Shown piece after piece: positions 1 through 6,980 of a stretch of 64,000 nucleotides of DNA (position 1 is its first letter; the number at the start of each line of letters is the position of its first letter). The DNA comes from Aureimonas flava (GTDB lineage Bacteria; Pseudomonadota; Alphaproteobacteria; Rhizobiales; Rhizobiaceae): assembly GCF_003583935.1 (NCBI RefSeq), contig NZ_QYRN01000009.1, positions 1 to 64,000 of the forward strand, in the 5' to 3' direction. A program made the translations under genes and the position numbers. Below the pieces are notes generated by a model. The model was not told the origin of the DNA and ran no database searches. It saw only the letters and a program-made list of their open reading frames with translations.

Positions 1-118
1 CCATCGGAAACATCCCGCCAGCCGAAGCCGAGGCCGCATACTACGCCCAGCTTGAGGCATTTCCGATCGCCGCGTAGGACTCAAACCAATCAGCCTCCGG
101 CAAACCCGGGGCGGTTCA
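1..118 (+). mobile_element. IS3-family element, right end only
   Basis: The window starts inside an IS3-family insertion sequence. After the transposase stop there is about 40 nt of terminal sequence, rich in CCCGGGG and finishing in CA at 117-118, as IS3-family right ends do. The rest of the element lies to the left of the window. The exact end is inferred from the CA dinucleotide, not from a seen target duplication. Confidence 0.6.
3..77 (+). CDS. IS3-family transposase (OrfB) C-terminal tail, partial
   Basis: The frame starting at base 3 reads IGNIPPAEAEAAYYAQLE and ends in PIAA before TAG. This matches the usual C-terminus of one large group of IS3-family OrfB transposases, which close with a PPAEAEA-YYAQLE segment. 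The DDE integrase core lies outside the window, so completeness cannot be judged. Confidence 0.7.
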   Translation: MGNIPPAEAEAAYYAQLEAFPIAA

Positions 119-176
119 GTCACGCTCCAAAGTGTTGTCTCGACAACCTCACTTTAGAGACCTGTTGGCCGGCCAT

Positions 177-230
177 GGCCGCCTGAGAATGCCCTGCGCC
201 CTATCGGGCTCCGCGCATCCTCAGGCGGCC
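177..230. repeat. Imperfect 15-bp inverted repeat between two IS3 remnants
   Basis: GGCCGCCTGAGAATG (177-191) and its near-perfect inverse CATCCTCAGGCGGCC (216-230) flank 24 nt; 14 of 15 positions pair. No T tract follows, so it is unlikely to be a terminator. It sits exactly where a second transposase fragment loses its 5' part, so it may be the scar of a small element or a recombination point. Confidence 0.5.
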
Positions 231-623
231 CCAGCATCCGCTTCCCAATGTGCTACGGCCCGGAGTTCATCGCCAAGGCCGTGCGCAACTGGATTGCGGC
301 AATCGGGGCCAGGAGCGCCTTCATCGAACCGGGCTCGCCTTGGGAGAACGGCTACTGCGAGATCTTCAACTCCAGGCTCCGCGACGAGCTTCTGAACGGC
401 GAGATCTTCTACAGCCTCGCCGAAGCCCGGATCATCATCGAGAAATGGCGCTGCCACTACAACACCAAGCGACCACACTCGAGCCTGGGCTACCGTCCAC
501 CCGCTCCAGCCGTCATGGCATGGCCGGCTGCGCTACCCCAACCCGCTTCGCCGGCCACCTCAACCATCGCCGACAAGCCCACCGTGCATTAGATTTGAAC
601 CGGGCCACCTGATGGGGCAGGCC
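231..623 (+). mobile_element. 5'-truncated IS3-family element
   Basis: This stretch holds the C-terminal part of a second IS3-family transposase and about 30 nt of downstream terminal sequence (GGGCCACCTGATGGGGCAGG at 602-621), which resembles the right end of IS407-like elements. The left part, including orfA and the first half of orfB, is missing. It is of a different subgroup from the element at 1-118. Confidence 0.6.
248..592 (+). pseudogene. IS3-family transposase OrfB, C-terminal fragment
   Basis: The readable part begins at MCYGPEFIAKAVRNWI and continues through SPWENGYCE, FNSRLRDELLNG, FYSLAEA and HYNTKRPHSSLGYRPPAP, the second half of the rve integrase core of IS407-type OrfB. In intact relatives the start of this block is DNGPEF; here the middle Asp of the DDE triad is replaced by the junction residues CY. 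The first about 60 percent of the protein, with the first catalytic Asp, is absent. The ATG at 248 is internal, so the fragment should not be functional. Confidence 0.75.
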
Positions 624-655
624 ACCCTTTGAGCAGCATAGACGGGAGATGCTGG

Positions 656-823
656 ATGGTCATCGAGGATCGGGACGCCGAAGTACGAAAACGGGCCTAT
701 GAACTGTGGCAAGCCGCAGGTAGTCCTTGGGGACGTGAGCATGAGTTCTGGGCGGCTGCTGGATTGGAGATCGAGGGAGAGAGACAGGAACAGGAAGCGA
801 TCGAGCGGTCCGTGGCCAGGTGA
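656..823 (+). CDS. DUF2934-family small protein
   Basis: A 55-residue protein starting MVIEDRDAEVRKRAYELW. It has the DUF2934 pattern R-x-RAYELW, then a Gly/Pro turn, then REHEFWAAAGLEIE. The family is widespread in rhizobia and methylobacteria and has no known function. I chose ATG 656 because GGGAGA lies about 7 nt upstream; an in-frame TTG at 629 would add nine residues without a better ribosome site. It lies just downstream of an IS remnant and stands alone. Confidence 0.7.
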   Translation: MVIEDRDAEVRKRAYELWQAAGSPWGREHEFWAAAGLEIEGERQEQEAIERSVAR

Positions 824-870
824 ATGATCACCCGACGAGTGCCGCTCCCCGCCGTCCGGGCGCGGGATCG

Positions 871-1059
871 TTACGCCTTCTCGTCGGGTTCCTCGTCCAC
901 TGCCGTGGCCCGATCGAGCTCCTCGAGCAGCCGAGCCAGGTGTTCGGGGATCGTAGGATCGATGCGGTGGCTGTCAGCCTTGCACATTGCCGTACGCACC
1001 TGCGCTCGGATAGCAGGCTCAGACAGCCCCTTGGCAACTTCGCTTTTCGGCAAGATCAA
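871..1059 (-). CDS. Small protein, weakly NepR-like
   Basis: About 62 residues if read from TTG 1059, or 38 from an internal ATG. The C-terminal half reads RIDPTIPEHLARLLEELDRA. This is reminiscent of the VPDxFLxLLxxLD core helix of NepR anti-sigma factors of the alphaproteobacterial general stress response, but the N-terminal NepR helix is poorly matched and no ecfG or phyR lies nearby. An acidic tail follows. The assignment is an inference only; it may be an unrelated hypothetical protein or not a gene. The start is uncertain because no strong ribosome-binding site is seen. Confidence 0.35.
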   Translation of the reverse strand: MILPKSEVAKGLSEPAIRAQVRTAMCKADSHRIDPTIPEHLARLLEELDRATAVDEEPDEKA

Positions 1060-1098
1060 TCTTCTATTGGTGTCGGATCGACGATGCTGCCGGATTGG

Positions 1099-1659
1099 CT
1101 ATGATAGTGACCCGATCATGATGTATGTGAGGCCGCTCGAGGCATAGTCCAGCGTCGCCTTGCCGTTGAAATAGGTGGGCACGACCCGCCCGACGAGGCG
1201 CGAGCCGAAGCCCGTTGTCAGGTGCTCCGCAACCGTAGGTCCATCGACCTCGCTCCAGCGGAATGAGAAGTTGCCGTCTCCTCCGGTTTCCCACGAAATC
1301 TCGACGTTCCCCGATGCGTTCGAAAGCGCGCCATATTTGGCGGCGTTGGTCGCCAGTTCATGGATTGCCAAGGCAAGCCCCATTCCCTGCTGAGCGGTAA
1401 GATCCACGCTTTCGCCCTCGACCGTGAACCGGTTGCCCCCGTCCGTGTGCGGGGCGATCGCGGCCTGAACGACATCGCGGATGTCGGTCGTCTCCCAGTT
1501 CGTCTCGGTGAGCATATCCTGCGCCGGACCGAGCGCCTGGATACGATCGGCGACAGTGTGGGTTGCCGCTTCGAGGGAAGTCGCATTGCGCAGGCTCTGC
1601 GTGACCACCGCCTGCACCATGGCCAAGGTGTTCTTCACTCGAACGGTCCGGCGCTTCAA
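1099..1659 (-). pseudogene. HWE histidine kinase, C-terminal remnant without phosphoacceptor His
   Basis: The sequence covers the dimerisation/phosphotransfer end and ATPase domain of an HWE kinase: RVKNTLAMVQAVV, then HELATNAAKYGALS (N box), RWSEVDGP (the W-x-E of HWE) and GFGSRLVGRVVP. In functional relatives the first block is preceded by His (HRVKN); here it reads TVRVKN, so the phosphorylated His is gone and all sensory domains are missing. The reading frame is continuous with the upstream gene (1717-2211) across its TAA stop, with only a TTG at 1659 as possible start. Most likely a remnant fused downstream of another gene by recombination. An expressed ATPase fragment cannot be excluded. 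Confidence 0.65.
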
Positions 1660-1716
1660 CGAATGGGGTTGCGCAACTGGCCAAGAAACATTCGATGACG
1701 TGCCCGAGACAGCCGT

Positions 1717-2211
1717 TTACGGGCCAAGGGCCAGCATGTCCGGACCATCGGCGCTGTTCAGAACGTCCATCATCCGCTCGGCGTCGGGCAGGCTCATCCT
1801 GCTCATATCGACATCGTTGATCGAGACCATTTCCCCCGTCGCGACGGACGACACTGTCCAGGTCCCGTGCGGGTCCCGCGCGATCGCGTAAGCAGGCGTC
1901 CTCTGGGCGCCCAAGAAAAGGTCGATGCCGAAACGCCGTGAGGGCTGGGGCGACGGCGGCAAATCGGATGCCGGAAAATCCGGACGATCGAACACCATTT
2001 CGATTTCGTCGCCCTCGAAGTGAGCGATGTCAGTGTCGATCGTGCATTGGAACCGCTTCTCGCTTTTGTCGTCGACCAGAAACCGAACGGCCGCGTCGAG
2101 AGAAGCGAACTTCCGAAACCGCAGCGACCCTTTCGGCATCTGCCGCTTGGCGGACGCGCACCAGAAGACATCGGCCGGCCGAGTGTAGTCGATCGTCTTC
2201 GCGATGCTCAT
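1717..2211 (-). CDS. Hypothetical protein, last gene of small-gene cluster
   Basis: A 164-residue protein beginning MSIAKTIDYTRPADVFW. It has no motif I recognise, no signal peptide and no membrane segment. The N-terminal half is basic (KRQMPKGSLRFRKF); the C-terminal half is acidic, with a DVDMSRMSLPDAERMMDVL segment near the end. ATG 2211 was chosen because it overlaps the TGA of the upstream gene as ATGA (2208-2211), a classic coupling arrangement; a longer in-frame reading would overlap that gene entirely. The function is unknown. Confidence 0.6.
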   Translation of the reverse strand: MSIAKTIDYTRPADVFWCASAKRQMPKGSLRFRKFASLDAAVRFLVDDKSEKRFQCTIDTDIAHFEGDEIEMVFDRPDFPASDLPPSPQPSRRFGIDLFLGAQRTPAYAIARDPHGTWTVSSVATGEMVSINDVDMSRMSLPDAERMMDVLNSADGPDMLALGP

Positions 2212-2417
2212 TTGCCTGACCTCGCTGCGTTGTCGGGAAGGCGGATCGCCGCGGCGGCGTCCTCTCGTTCCATGCGCCCCTTCCGAAGCAGCAGGGACTT
2301 CGCACGCGTCGCCCGTGCGGCAGCGTTGACGGCCTCGAAGGTCGAAAGGGGTGCGGACGCAGAGCGTGCCGCTTTGAAGTGCCTGTTGGCAGCGTCGAGT
2401 GAATGGGAGCGGGTCAT
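2208..2417 (-). CDS. Hypothetical small basic protein
   Basis: A 69-residue protein, MTRSHSLDAANRHFKAARS..., rich in Ala, Arg and Ser. It is probably helical, with no transmembrane stretch. AAAGGTG lies about 7 nt before the ATG. Its TGA overlaps the start codon of the next gene (ATGA). It shares direction with five other small genes between 1.7 and 3.4 kb. No family is recognised; the coding call rests on the start-stop overlap, the ribosome site and the absence of a better frame. Confidence 0.5.
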   Translation of the reverse strand: MTRSHSLDAANRHFKAARSASAPLSTFEAVNAAARATRAKSLLLRKGRMEREDAAAAIRLPDNAARSGK

Positions 2418-2498
2418 TGATCACACCTTTCAAGGAAGCATGGGGTGGTCTGCGAAAGGCAGGTCTCTTCCGCGTTGCAGATGGGGGCTCGGAACGCT

Positions 2499-2759
2499 TC
2501 AGTCCGCCAGTCTCAGGCGTTCGATGTTGCCTCGAACGATGGTCCGGTAGTCGCCGATCATGCTCTCGAACGATCCGCCGGCTATCGCGGCCCCCATCGC
2601 GTCGGTGAACGCATCGATCTTTTCGCGCACCATCAGGCTCGCTTCGTCGAACGCTGCCGGTCCACCAAGCCGAAGGCGGTAGAGCCGCAGGTGCATCGCC
2701 TGCTGCGACTCCATCGCCAGAAGCACGACGTTCGTGGCGGACGCGAACAGGGCGTTCAA
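2499..2759 (-). CDS. Phasin-like small protein
   Basis: About 86 residues from TTG 2759, which overlaps the TGA of the upstream gene as TTGA. The core reads VVLLAMESQQAMHLRL, GGPAAFDEASLMVREKIDAF and ends in a YRTIVRGNIERLR motif. This layout (ESQQVI-LR, GG-A--EA--MV-EK, then Y---VR-N--RL) recurs in short phasin-like helical proteins of alphaproteobacteria, which are thought to bind polyester granules or membranes. That similarity is from memory and would need a profile search. The true start is uncertain; the protein could begin downstream at GTG or ATG. Confidence 0.5.
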   Translation of the reverse strand: MNALFASATNVVLLAMESQQAMHLRLYRLRLGGPAAFDEASLMVREKIDAFTDAMGAAIAGGSFESMIGDYRTIVRGNIERLRLAD

Positions 2760-2926
2760 GTCGATGATCCGTCCGTTTCGCGGAGCGTGGCGAGATCGGC
2801 CATGGCGCGCCACGTAGCCTCTGCTTCGCTGTGCTTCTTCTGCACGTTCGCGAGCGAAGCGTTGGCTGCGGCCACTCGGGACTCGTTTGCCCGATCGAGA
2901 TAGAACTGCGCGAAGGAAGACTTCAC
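2756..2926 (-). CDS. Hypothetical 56-residue protein
   Basis: Starts at GTG 2926, whose TG is shared with the TGA of the upstream gene (GTGA), and ends in a TGA sharing bases with the start of the next gene. It is predicted largely alpha-helical and charged (FAQFYLDRANESR, NVQKKHSEAEATWRAMADLA). No family is recognised. Three successive genes here are linked by 4-nt overlaps, which argues that even this very short frame is translated. Confidence 0.45.
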   Translation of the reverse strand: MKSSFAQFYLDRANESRVAAANASLANVQKKHSEAEATWRAMADLATLRETDGSST

Positions 2927-3123
2927 GACGGCACTCCGACCGGGGAGATTGGCAGGCGGATCGCATTCGCCTGATCCTCCAGTTCCATCCGGATCCTGCG
3001 CAGCCGCTTCTCGGCCATTGAGGTGACGATGGTCCGCATCTCCGAGCTTTGAAGTCCGGGGAAGAGTTCGATGACGAGCTTCAAATGGGCAGCCCGTGTG
3101 GGAGCAAAGCGGGAAACGGACAT
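2923..3123 (-). CDS. Hypothetical 66-residue protein
   Basis: MSVSRFAPTRAAHLKLVIELFPGLQSS... followed by a basic helix MAEKRLRRIRMELEDQA. No signal or membrane segment. AGCAGG precedes the ATG by about 7 nt. Its TGA overlaps the GTG of the next gene. The function is unknown; it is part of the co-directional small-gene set that begins with a CsbD-like gene 56 bp upstream. Confidence 0.5.
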   Translation of the reverse strand: MSVSRFAPTRAAHLKLVIELFPGLQSSEMRTIVTSMAEKRLRRIRMELEDQANAIRLPISPVGVPS

Positions 3124-3179
3124 GCAAAACCTGCTGGATGAATGAGTTCGGTGGGTTGATGGCTAGCGCCGAAGCAGGC

Positions 3180-3398
3180 CTAGAAGGTCTTGCCTTCCAT
3201 CCAGGTATGAACCTCCTCGTCGGCGTCAGCCTTCGATCGACCCGAGCGGTCACGTACCATCGTGGCGAGTTGCTGCTCGTTGTGGATGGTCGTGACGTCG
3301 AAGCGGGTCAGGAAGGGCCAGCGCTGTCGCGCTTCAGCCATGTAGCCACGTTTGCGCGCGACGGTTTCGCCGCTCTCGCCGCCTTGGTATCCGAACAT
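3180..3398 (-). CDS. CsbD-like stress protein
   Basis: A 72-residue protein. Residues about 20-70 follow the CsbD/YjbJ layout: a basic start, then RQRWPFLTRFDVTTIHNEQQ, a long helix with RDRSGRSKADADEEVHTWM, and a short tail. CsbD proteins are small stress-induced proteins of unknown mechanism. ATG 3398 is preferred over an upstream ATG at 3434 because GGAG lies 8 nt before it. It heads the small-gene cluster and is divergent from cspA, with a 364-bp shared upstream region. Confidence 0.6.
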   Translation of the reverse strand: MFGYQGGESGETVARKRGYMAEARQRWPFLTRFDVTTIHNEQQLATMVRDRSGRSKADADEEVHTWMEGKTF

Positions 3399-3762
3399 GG
3401 GACTGGCTCCGTAGGGCGGAAGCGCCAGAGGCACGGATGGTCGAGGATCTCGCCAGACCGTCTTTCTTCAACGCCCTCGCGATAGAGATAGCCCTAATCT
3501 CTCGAATATCAAACGCCGATTGCGTATATTCGCTAAAGCAGATGGATTTTTCGGTACGGCTCAGGAATTCCAGACGAGATTAATGTCCTGTCATGCTTGT
3601 AATGCGATCGGCGAAAGCGTAGCTGTCTTGGATCGAACTTTGGTAGTCGATCTTATTTTTGGCGCTCAGGCGCCCGAGCGATCCTCTTTCTCACTGTCGA
3701 TCTACGCATCGGAGCGCACGCGGCGCTGCGAGCAATTCGCCTTGTTTTGAAAGGGCATCCTC
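3399..3762. other. Intergenic region between csbD-like gene and cspA
   Basis: 364 bp, clearly more AT-rich than its surroundings. It contains a perfect 7-bp inverted repeat, CGAATAT (3503-3509) and ATATTCG (3526-3532). It probably holds divergent promoters and the cspA 5' leader. A plus-strand frame at 3520-3750 (76 codons) has no recognisable content and no ribosome site, and is not called. Confidence 0.5.
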
Positions 3763-3972
3763 ATGGCTACTGGAACCGTCAAGTTCTTCAACGACACCAA
3801 GGGTTTTGGCTTCATCGCTCCGGAAGATGGCAGCACCGATGTGTTCGTGCATATCTCGGCGCTGGAGCGCTCGGGGATCCGGGGCCTCGCAGAAGGTCAG
3901 AAGGTCAGCTTCGAGGTCGTCGCCGACCGTCGCTCCGGCAAGAATGCCGCCGAGAACCTCCAGGTGCTCTGA
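3763..3972 (+). CDS. cspA: Cold-shock protein, CspA family
   Basis: A 69-residue single cold-shock domain. The RNP1 motif KGFGFI (13-18) and the RNP2-like VFVHIS (27-32) bind single-stranded RNA or DNA; the fold is an OB barrel in the cytoplasm. Length and start ([10 protein letters not shown]) are standard. It acts as an RNA chaperone in cold or stationary-phase adaptation. It is followed at once by a strong hairpin terminator, so it is monocistronic. The AT-rich upstream region probably includes a long leader, common in this family. Confidence 0.95.
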   Translation: MATGTVKFFNDTKGFGFIAPEDGSTDVFVHISALERSGIRGLAEGQKVSFEVVADRRSGKNAAENLQVL

Positions 3973-4023
3973 GATGATCCGACCCATGACCACGGATGGA
4001 CTGGCATGGGATCTGGAAAAGGG

Positions 4024-4054
4024 AAAAGGTCGGGCTCTGCCCGGCCTTTTGTCG
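4024..4054 (+). terminator. Rho-independent terminator after cspA
   Basis: AAAAGGTCGGGC (4024-4035) pairs with GCCCGGCCTTTT (4039-4050) over 12 bp with one mismatch and a 3-nt loop, followed by a T-rich stretch. Placed 51 bp after the cspA stop. Confidence 0.8.
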
Positions 4055-4061
4055 TTTTAGG

Positions 4062-4322
4062 ATGGTGGACCCCCAACCTGTCGTCCTGTTATGGGGCGAC
4101 GAGCAGATCAAACCTTCCCCGATCTCATGGAGCCGGAACGAAGGCGAGCGCTGGCCGAGCTTGAACGAAGCGATCGCGTTCGCCATGGCCATGCGATACG
4201 ATAAAGCAGCGAAAGGGCTGCACCCGTGGATCTGGACGACGAACGGCAGCATTTACTCGCCGGCCACGATCAACACCATGGCGGAAGTGCTGTATCGCAA
4301 CACTCGATTGGCAGATCTTTAG
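4062..4322 (+). CDS. Hypothetical protein
   Basis: An 86-residue protein starting MVDPQPVVLLWGDEQ. It contains the well-ordered stretches WSRNEGERWPSLNEAIAFAM and HPWIWTTNGSIYSPATI. No known family is recognised. The ATG at 4062 follows the cspA terminator; a longer reading from 3996 would run through the terminator hairpin and is not preferred. The ribosome site is weak (TAGGA). The biased composition and even length suggest a real small gene, but this is not certain. Confidence 0.5.
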   Translation: MVDPQPVVLLWGDEQIKPSPISWSRNEGERWPSLNEAIAFAMAMRYDKAAKGLHPWIWTTNGSIYSPATINTMAEVLYRNTRLADL

Positions 4323-4592
4323 ACTGCTTATCCCGCTCACTCAGCCGCATACAAGATATAGAGGTGCGGGAGTTCCGGACATCCCGAGGGCGAGCGGATG
4401 AGCCTCTCGGCCAGAGTGGCTGACCTGACAGGTGGAAAGGTTCGTGCAACTACCTGTGGGACGCGGCTTGCCGTCCCTCAGTCCATCGCCGAAGCTGGTG
4501 GCGGGCTGCTCCCGATGTCCTGCCAGACATCACGCCCGCGTTAGATCTTAATGCCCCCATTCAAGGCTTCGGGAGAACTGCCGGGGCCGTTT

Positions 4593-5232
4593 TCAGGTGT
4601 AACGGGCCGCTCGGAAGACCGCGTCTGTCCCGAGGTCGAGCGCCTCCGCCAATGCTTCCGCCAGGCGGACATGCAACGGTATCGCTTCGTCGAGATGGTT
4701 TTCGACGATCTCTCCACGCTCCAACGTCAGCAACATCCGGGGTTCACGACCGCTGTTGTCGAACAGGAGACTGTTGTCCGCCAGTCGCAACGCGTGCGGG
4801 AGGCGACCGAACGCCGTGTCGTAGCGGCGTCGGATCACCTCTGCCGGAATGTCGTGCCCGCCGCGGGACACCCGCTCTGCCACACGAAGGACGTTCAGTT
4901 CTGGACTGTCGAGGGCGACATAGACGAGCGCCACCTCGTATCCCAGCTCCTTGCACCGCTCCATCACGGCGAGGGATTGCCTGCTGCTGAGCGTTGTCTC
5001 GTAGACGAAGCTGCGTCGGTCGTTAAGATTTTTTGTCGATCGTCTTGAGCACGACGCGCCCCGCTGCCATCGACACGGATTCCGGGTGCGCAGGGCTGAT
5101 CCGCCGGGCCACGATGTCGGCGTTCACGAACTCACCCACGAGCGACAACAGCGGGTAGATCGTCGATTTGCCAGAGCCGTTGGGTCCGGCAACGATGGTG
5201 CAGAAGGCTGTGGCGCGAAGGGTCTCAGCCAC
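4593..5232 (-). pseudogene. Zeta-toxin-like P-loop kinase, frameshifted
   Basis: From GTG 5232 the protein has AETLRATAFCTIVAGPNGSG with the Walker A GPNGSGKST (16-24), then NADIVARRISP. At a run of six A (minus strand; T at 5029-5034) the frame ends in DKKS-stop. Skipping one base gives DKNLNDRRSFVYETTLSSRQ and then MERCKELGYEVALVYVAL, RVSRGGHDIPAEVIRRRY and FDNSGREPRMLLTLERG, all typical of zeta-toxin/AAA_33 kinases. The repaired protein would be about 212 residues. Such enzymes phosphorylate UDP-GlcNAc or related substrates. The start overlaps the end of the upstream small gene by 8 nt, a toxin-antitoxin-like arrangement. Whether the extra A is real, a sequencing error or tolerated by slippage is unknown. 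Confidence 0.75.
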
Positions 5233-5443
5233 GCCGTACGAAGGCGGCAGCGAGGCGCTCCTCTTCGTCGGCCTCATCAACCAAGATGCGTCGCCCGTCC
5301 GGCATCTCCTTTACGATGCCGTCCCCAAGCGAGGGGTCGCGGTAGTAGGCCGGAACCCCAGCCGTGCGTGCTCGCTCGCGCGCGATCGCTCCGGCTTGCC
5401 GGACGCGGTCCTCGTTCTTCCGCCACTTGTCGAGAAGCATCAT
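5225..5443 (-). CDS. Putative antitoxin partner of the zeta-like gene
   Basis: A 72-residue hydrophilic protein, MMLLDKWRKNEDRVRQAGAI..., with AYYRDPSLGDGIVKEMPDG and an acidic C-terminus (DEADEEERLAAAF). Small proteins with a VPxYxxDPxLGxGIxxExPDG core are commonly encoded directly before zeta-like kinases in rhizobia. It overlaps the kinase start by 8 nt. Its start codon lies only 17 nt from the stop of an IS1595 transposase, so its native promoter has probably been displaced by the IS. The antitoxin role is inferred from context only. Confidence 0.6.
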   Translation of the reverse strand: MMLLDKWRKNEDRVRQAGAIARERARTAGVPAYYRDPSLGDGIVKEMPDGRRILVDEADEEERLAAAFVRRG

Positions 5444-5459
5444 GGTTGGAAACCCGTTT

Positions 5460-6770
5460 CTACACCCGACCAATATACGTGATGCCGTAGTCGTTTGCGA
5501 CAACGGTTTCGGTCCGACCAAGTGCGGGCAGGTAGCCGTTCAGGATCTCGGTACGGGGCCTGCGCGGCGGATGACGGTATCGGGCGGTCGAGCGCTCCTC
5601 CCCCGCCCGCCGCATCGGCAATGCCGGGCGCGTCGGCTTGCCCCGGATGTAACGCACGTCGGTGCGCGGCCCGATCTCGTCGAGCGCGTCGAGCAGATCC
5701 ATGCCCTCTTGCCGCGCCAGCGCCTTGGCCATCGACAGGCGGCCCGGCGACACCATGGCGAGGATCTGCGCCCGGTGCGCCCGTCGCCATTCGGAGGTGT
5801 CGCCAACGATGTCGCGGTAGGTGGTCCGCGGCAGCGACTGCCCGACCCCGAGGAGGCGGTCCATGGCCGACTGGAACGAGCGCCTGCGGTTCCAGCGGAA
5901 GACGAACTCGTTGAGATAGGCGTCCATGTGCTTCTCGCGGAAGCCGTGGAAGGTGCCGAGCGCCCAGCGCTTCAGGTTCGAGAAGACGCGGTGGACGCGC
6001 TCGAAGGTCACGTGCGCGGGCAGCGCGTTGCGGCCGCTGAGGTTGCGCGGCACGTGGCGGCGCGCCGGGATGCCGACGTAGGAGCCGTTCGCGTCCGTGT
6101 GCAGCGTGCATTCCGGTGCGGTGTTGGCCAGCACGAAGGGCTTGATGAACGTCCCGGTGTCCTCGGCGATCCGCGCCAGCCGGACGCGGCCGGAGGTGCG
6201 GCCCGAGCGGCGCTCGACGGCACCGATGACGAACACCTTGCCGACCGTGCTCTTGCCCTGTCCGCCCGTCACGGGATCGGTCCTCCTGCGGTACGGGAAC
6301 GAGGTCTCGTCGACCTCCACCTCGCCCTCCAGCGGCGTGCGCCCCGGGTCGACCATGGCGCGGCGCAGCTTATGCAGCAGGAGCCAGGCCGTCTTGTAGG
6401 AGCCGACGCCGATCTTGGCCTGGAGCTGGAGGGCCGAGATCGAGTTCGAGTGCGTCGCCGCGAGGTAGGCGGCGATGAACCAGGTGCGCAGCGGCAGGTG
6501 CGTGCCGTGCATCACCGTTCCCGCGATCACCGAGGTCTGCCGTCGGCAGCCGGGCTTCTCTCCCTTCCCCGCGCACTGGAACAGCCAGGGCCGCGCCTCG
6601 AGCCGCCATCCCTTTTGCGAGCCGCAGTGCGGGCAGGCGAAGCCGCCGGGCCACCGCTTCCGCGCAAGGTGCTCGGCGCATGCGTAGTCGTCCGAGAACG
6701 TCGCCATGAAGCGCTCGATCGACGGCGGCTTGTCCTTCTTCCAGCGGGTCGGGAACAGGGCCTCTGACAT
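5460..6770 (-). CDS. IS1595-family transposase with long C-terminal extension
   Basis: A 436-residue protein. Residues 44-80 form a zinc ribbon (CPHCGS...C...GC); 135-310 are the ISXO2-like DDE domain with EVDET, HTDANGSY and the FSNLKRWALGTFHG segment before RWNRR. IS1595-type transposases are usually around 300-330 residues; here an additional 110 residues follow (from MDRLLGVGQ), rich in Arg and Pro. No frameshift is visible, so it may be active. Terminal inverted repeats could not be identified by eye. The element abuts the toxin-like pair on its right and lies 210 bp from a DUF6894 gene. Confidence 0.85.
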   Translation of the reverse strand: MSEALFPTRWKKDKPPSIERFMATFSDDYACAEHLARKRWPGGFACPHCGSQKGWRLEARPWLFQCAGKGEKPGCRRQTSVIAGTVMHGTHLPLRTWFIAAYLAATHSNSISALQLQAKIGVGSYKTAWLLLHKLRRAMVDPGRTPLEGEVEVDETSFPYRRRTDPVTGGQGKSTVGKVFVIGAVERRSGRTSGRVRLARIAEDTGTFIKPFVLANTAPECTLHTDANGSYVGIPARRHVPRNLSGRNALPAHVTFERVHRVFSNLKRWALGTFHGFREKHMDAYLNEFVFRWNRRRSFQSAMDRLLGVGQSLPRTTYRDIVGDTSEWRRAHRAQILAMVSPGRLSMAKALARQEGMDLLDALDEIGPRTDVRYIRGKPTRPALPMRRAGEERSTARYRHPPRRPRTEILNGYLPALGRTETVVANDYGITYIGRV

Positions 6771-6980
6771 GCCGGGACCGTAAGCCGCGGCGTCAACCCC
6801 GTCATGCGGTTTCGCTAGATATGGTTAGCGGCTGAGCGAGGGGGATAAGCAGTATCTTTAGTCGCTCACGTTTTCACAGCCACAGTTTTTTGTGTCCCAT
6901 CGTGCGAATATGAGAGTTACGAAGCTCCTTATGACTCGCAATACTAAAAGAAATGCGAGCCCATTTGGGCGGAGGACATT

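Noticed and set aside
3520-3750. A 76-codon plus-strand frame before cspA
   Set aside because: AT-rich leader region, no ribosome site and no recognisable content; more likely cspA promoter and leader.
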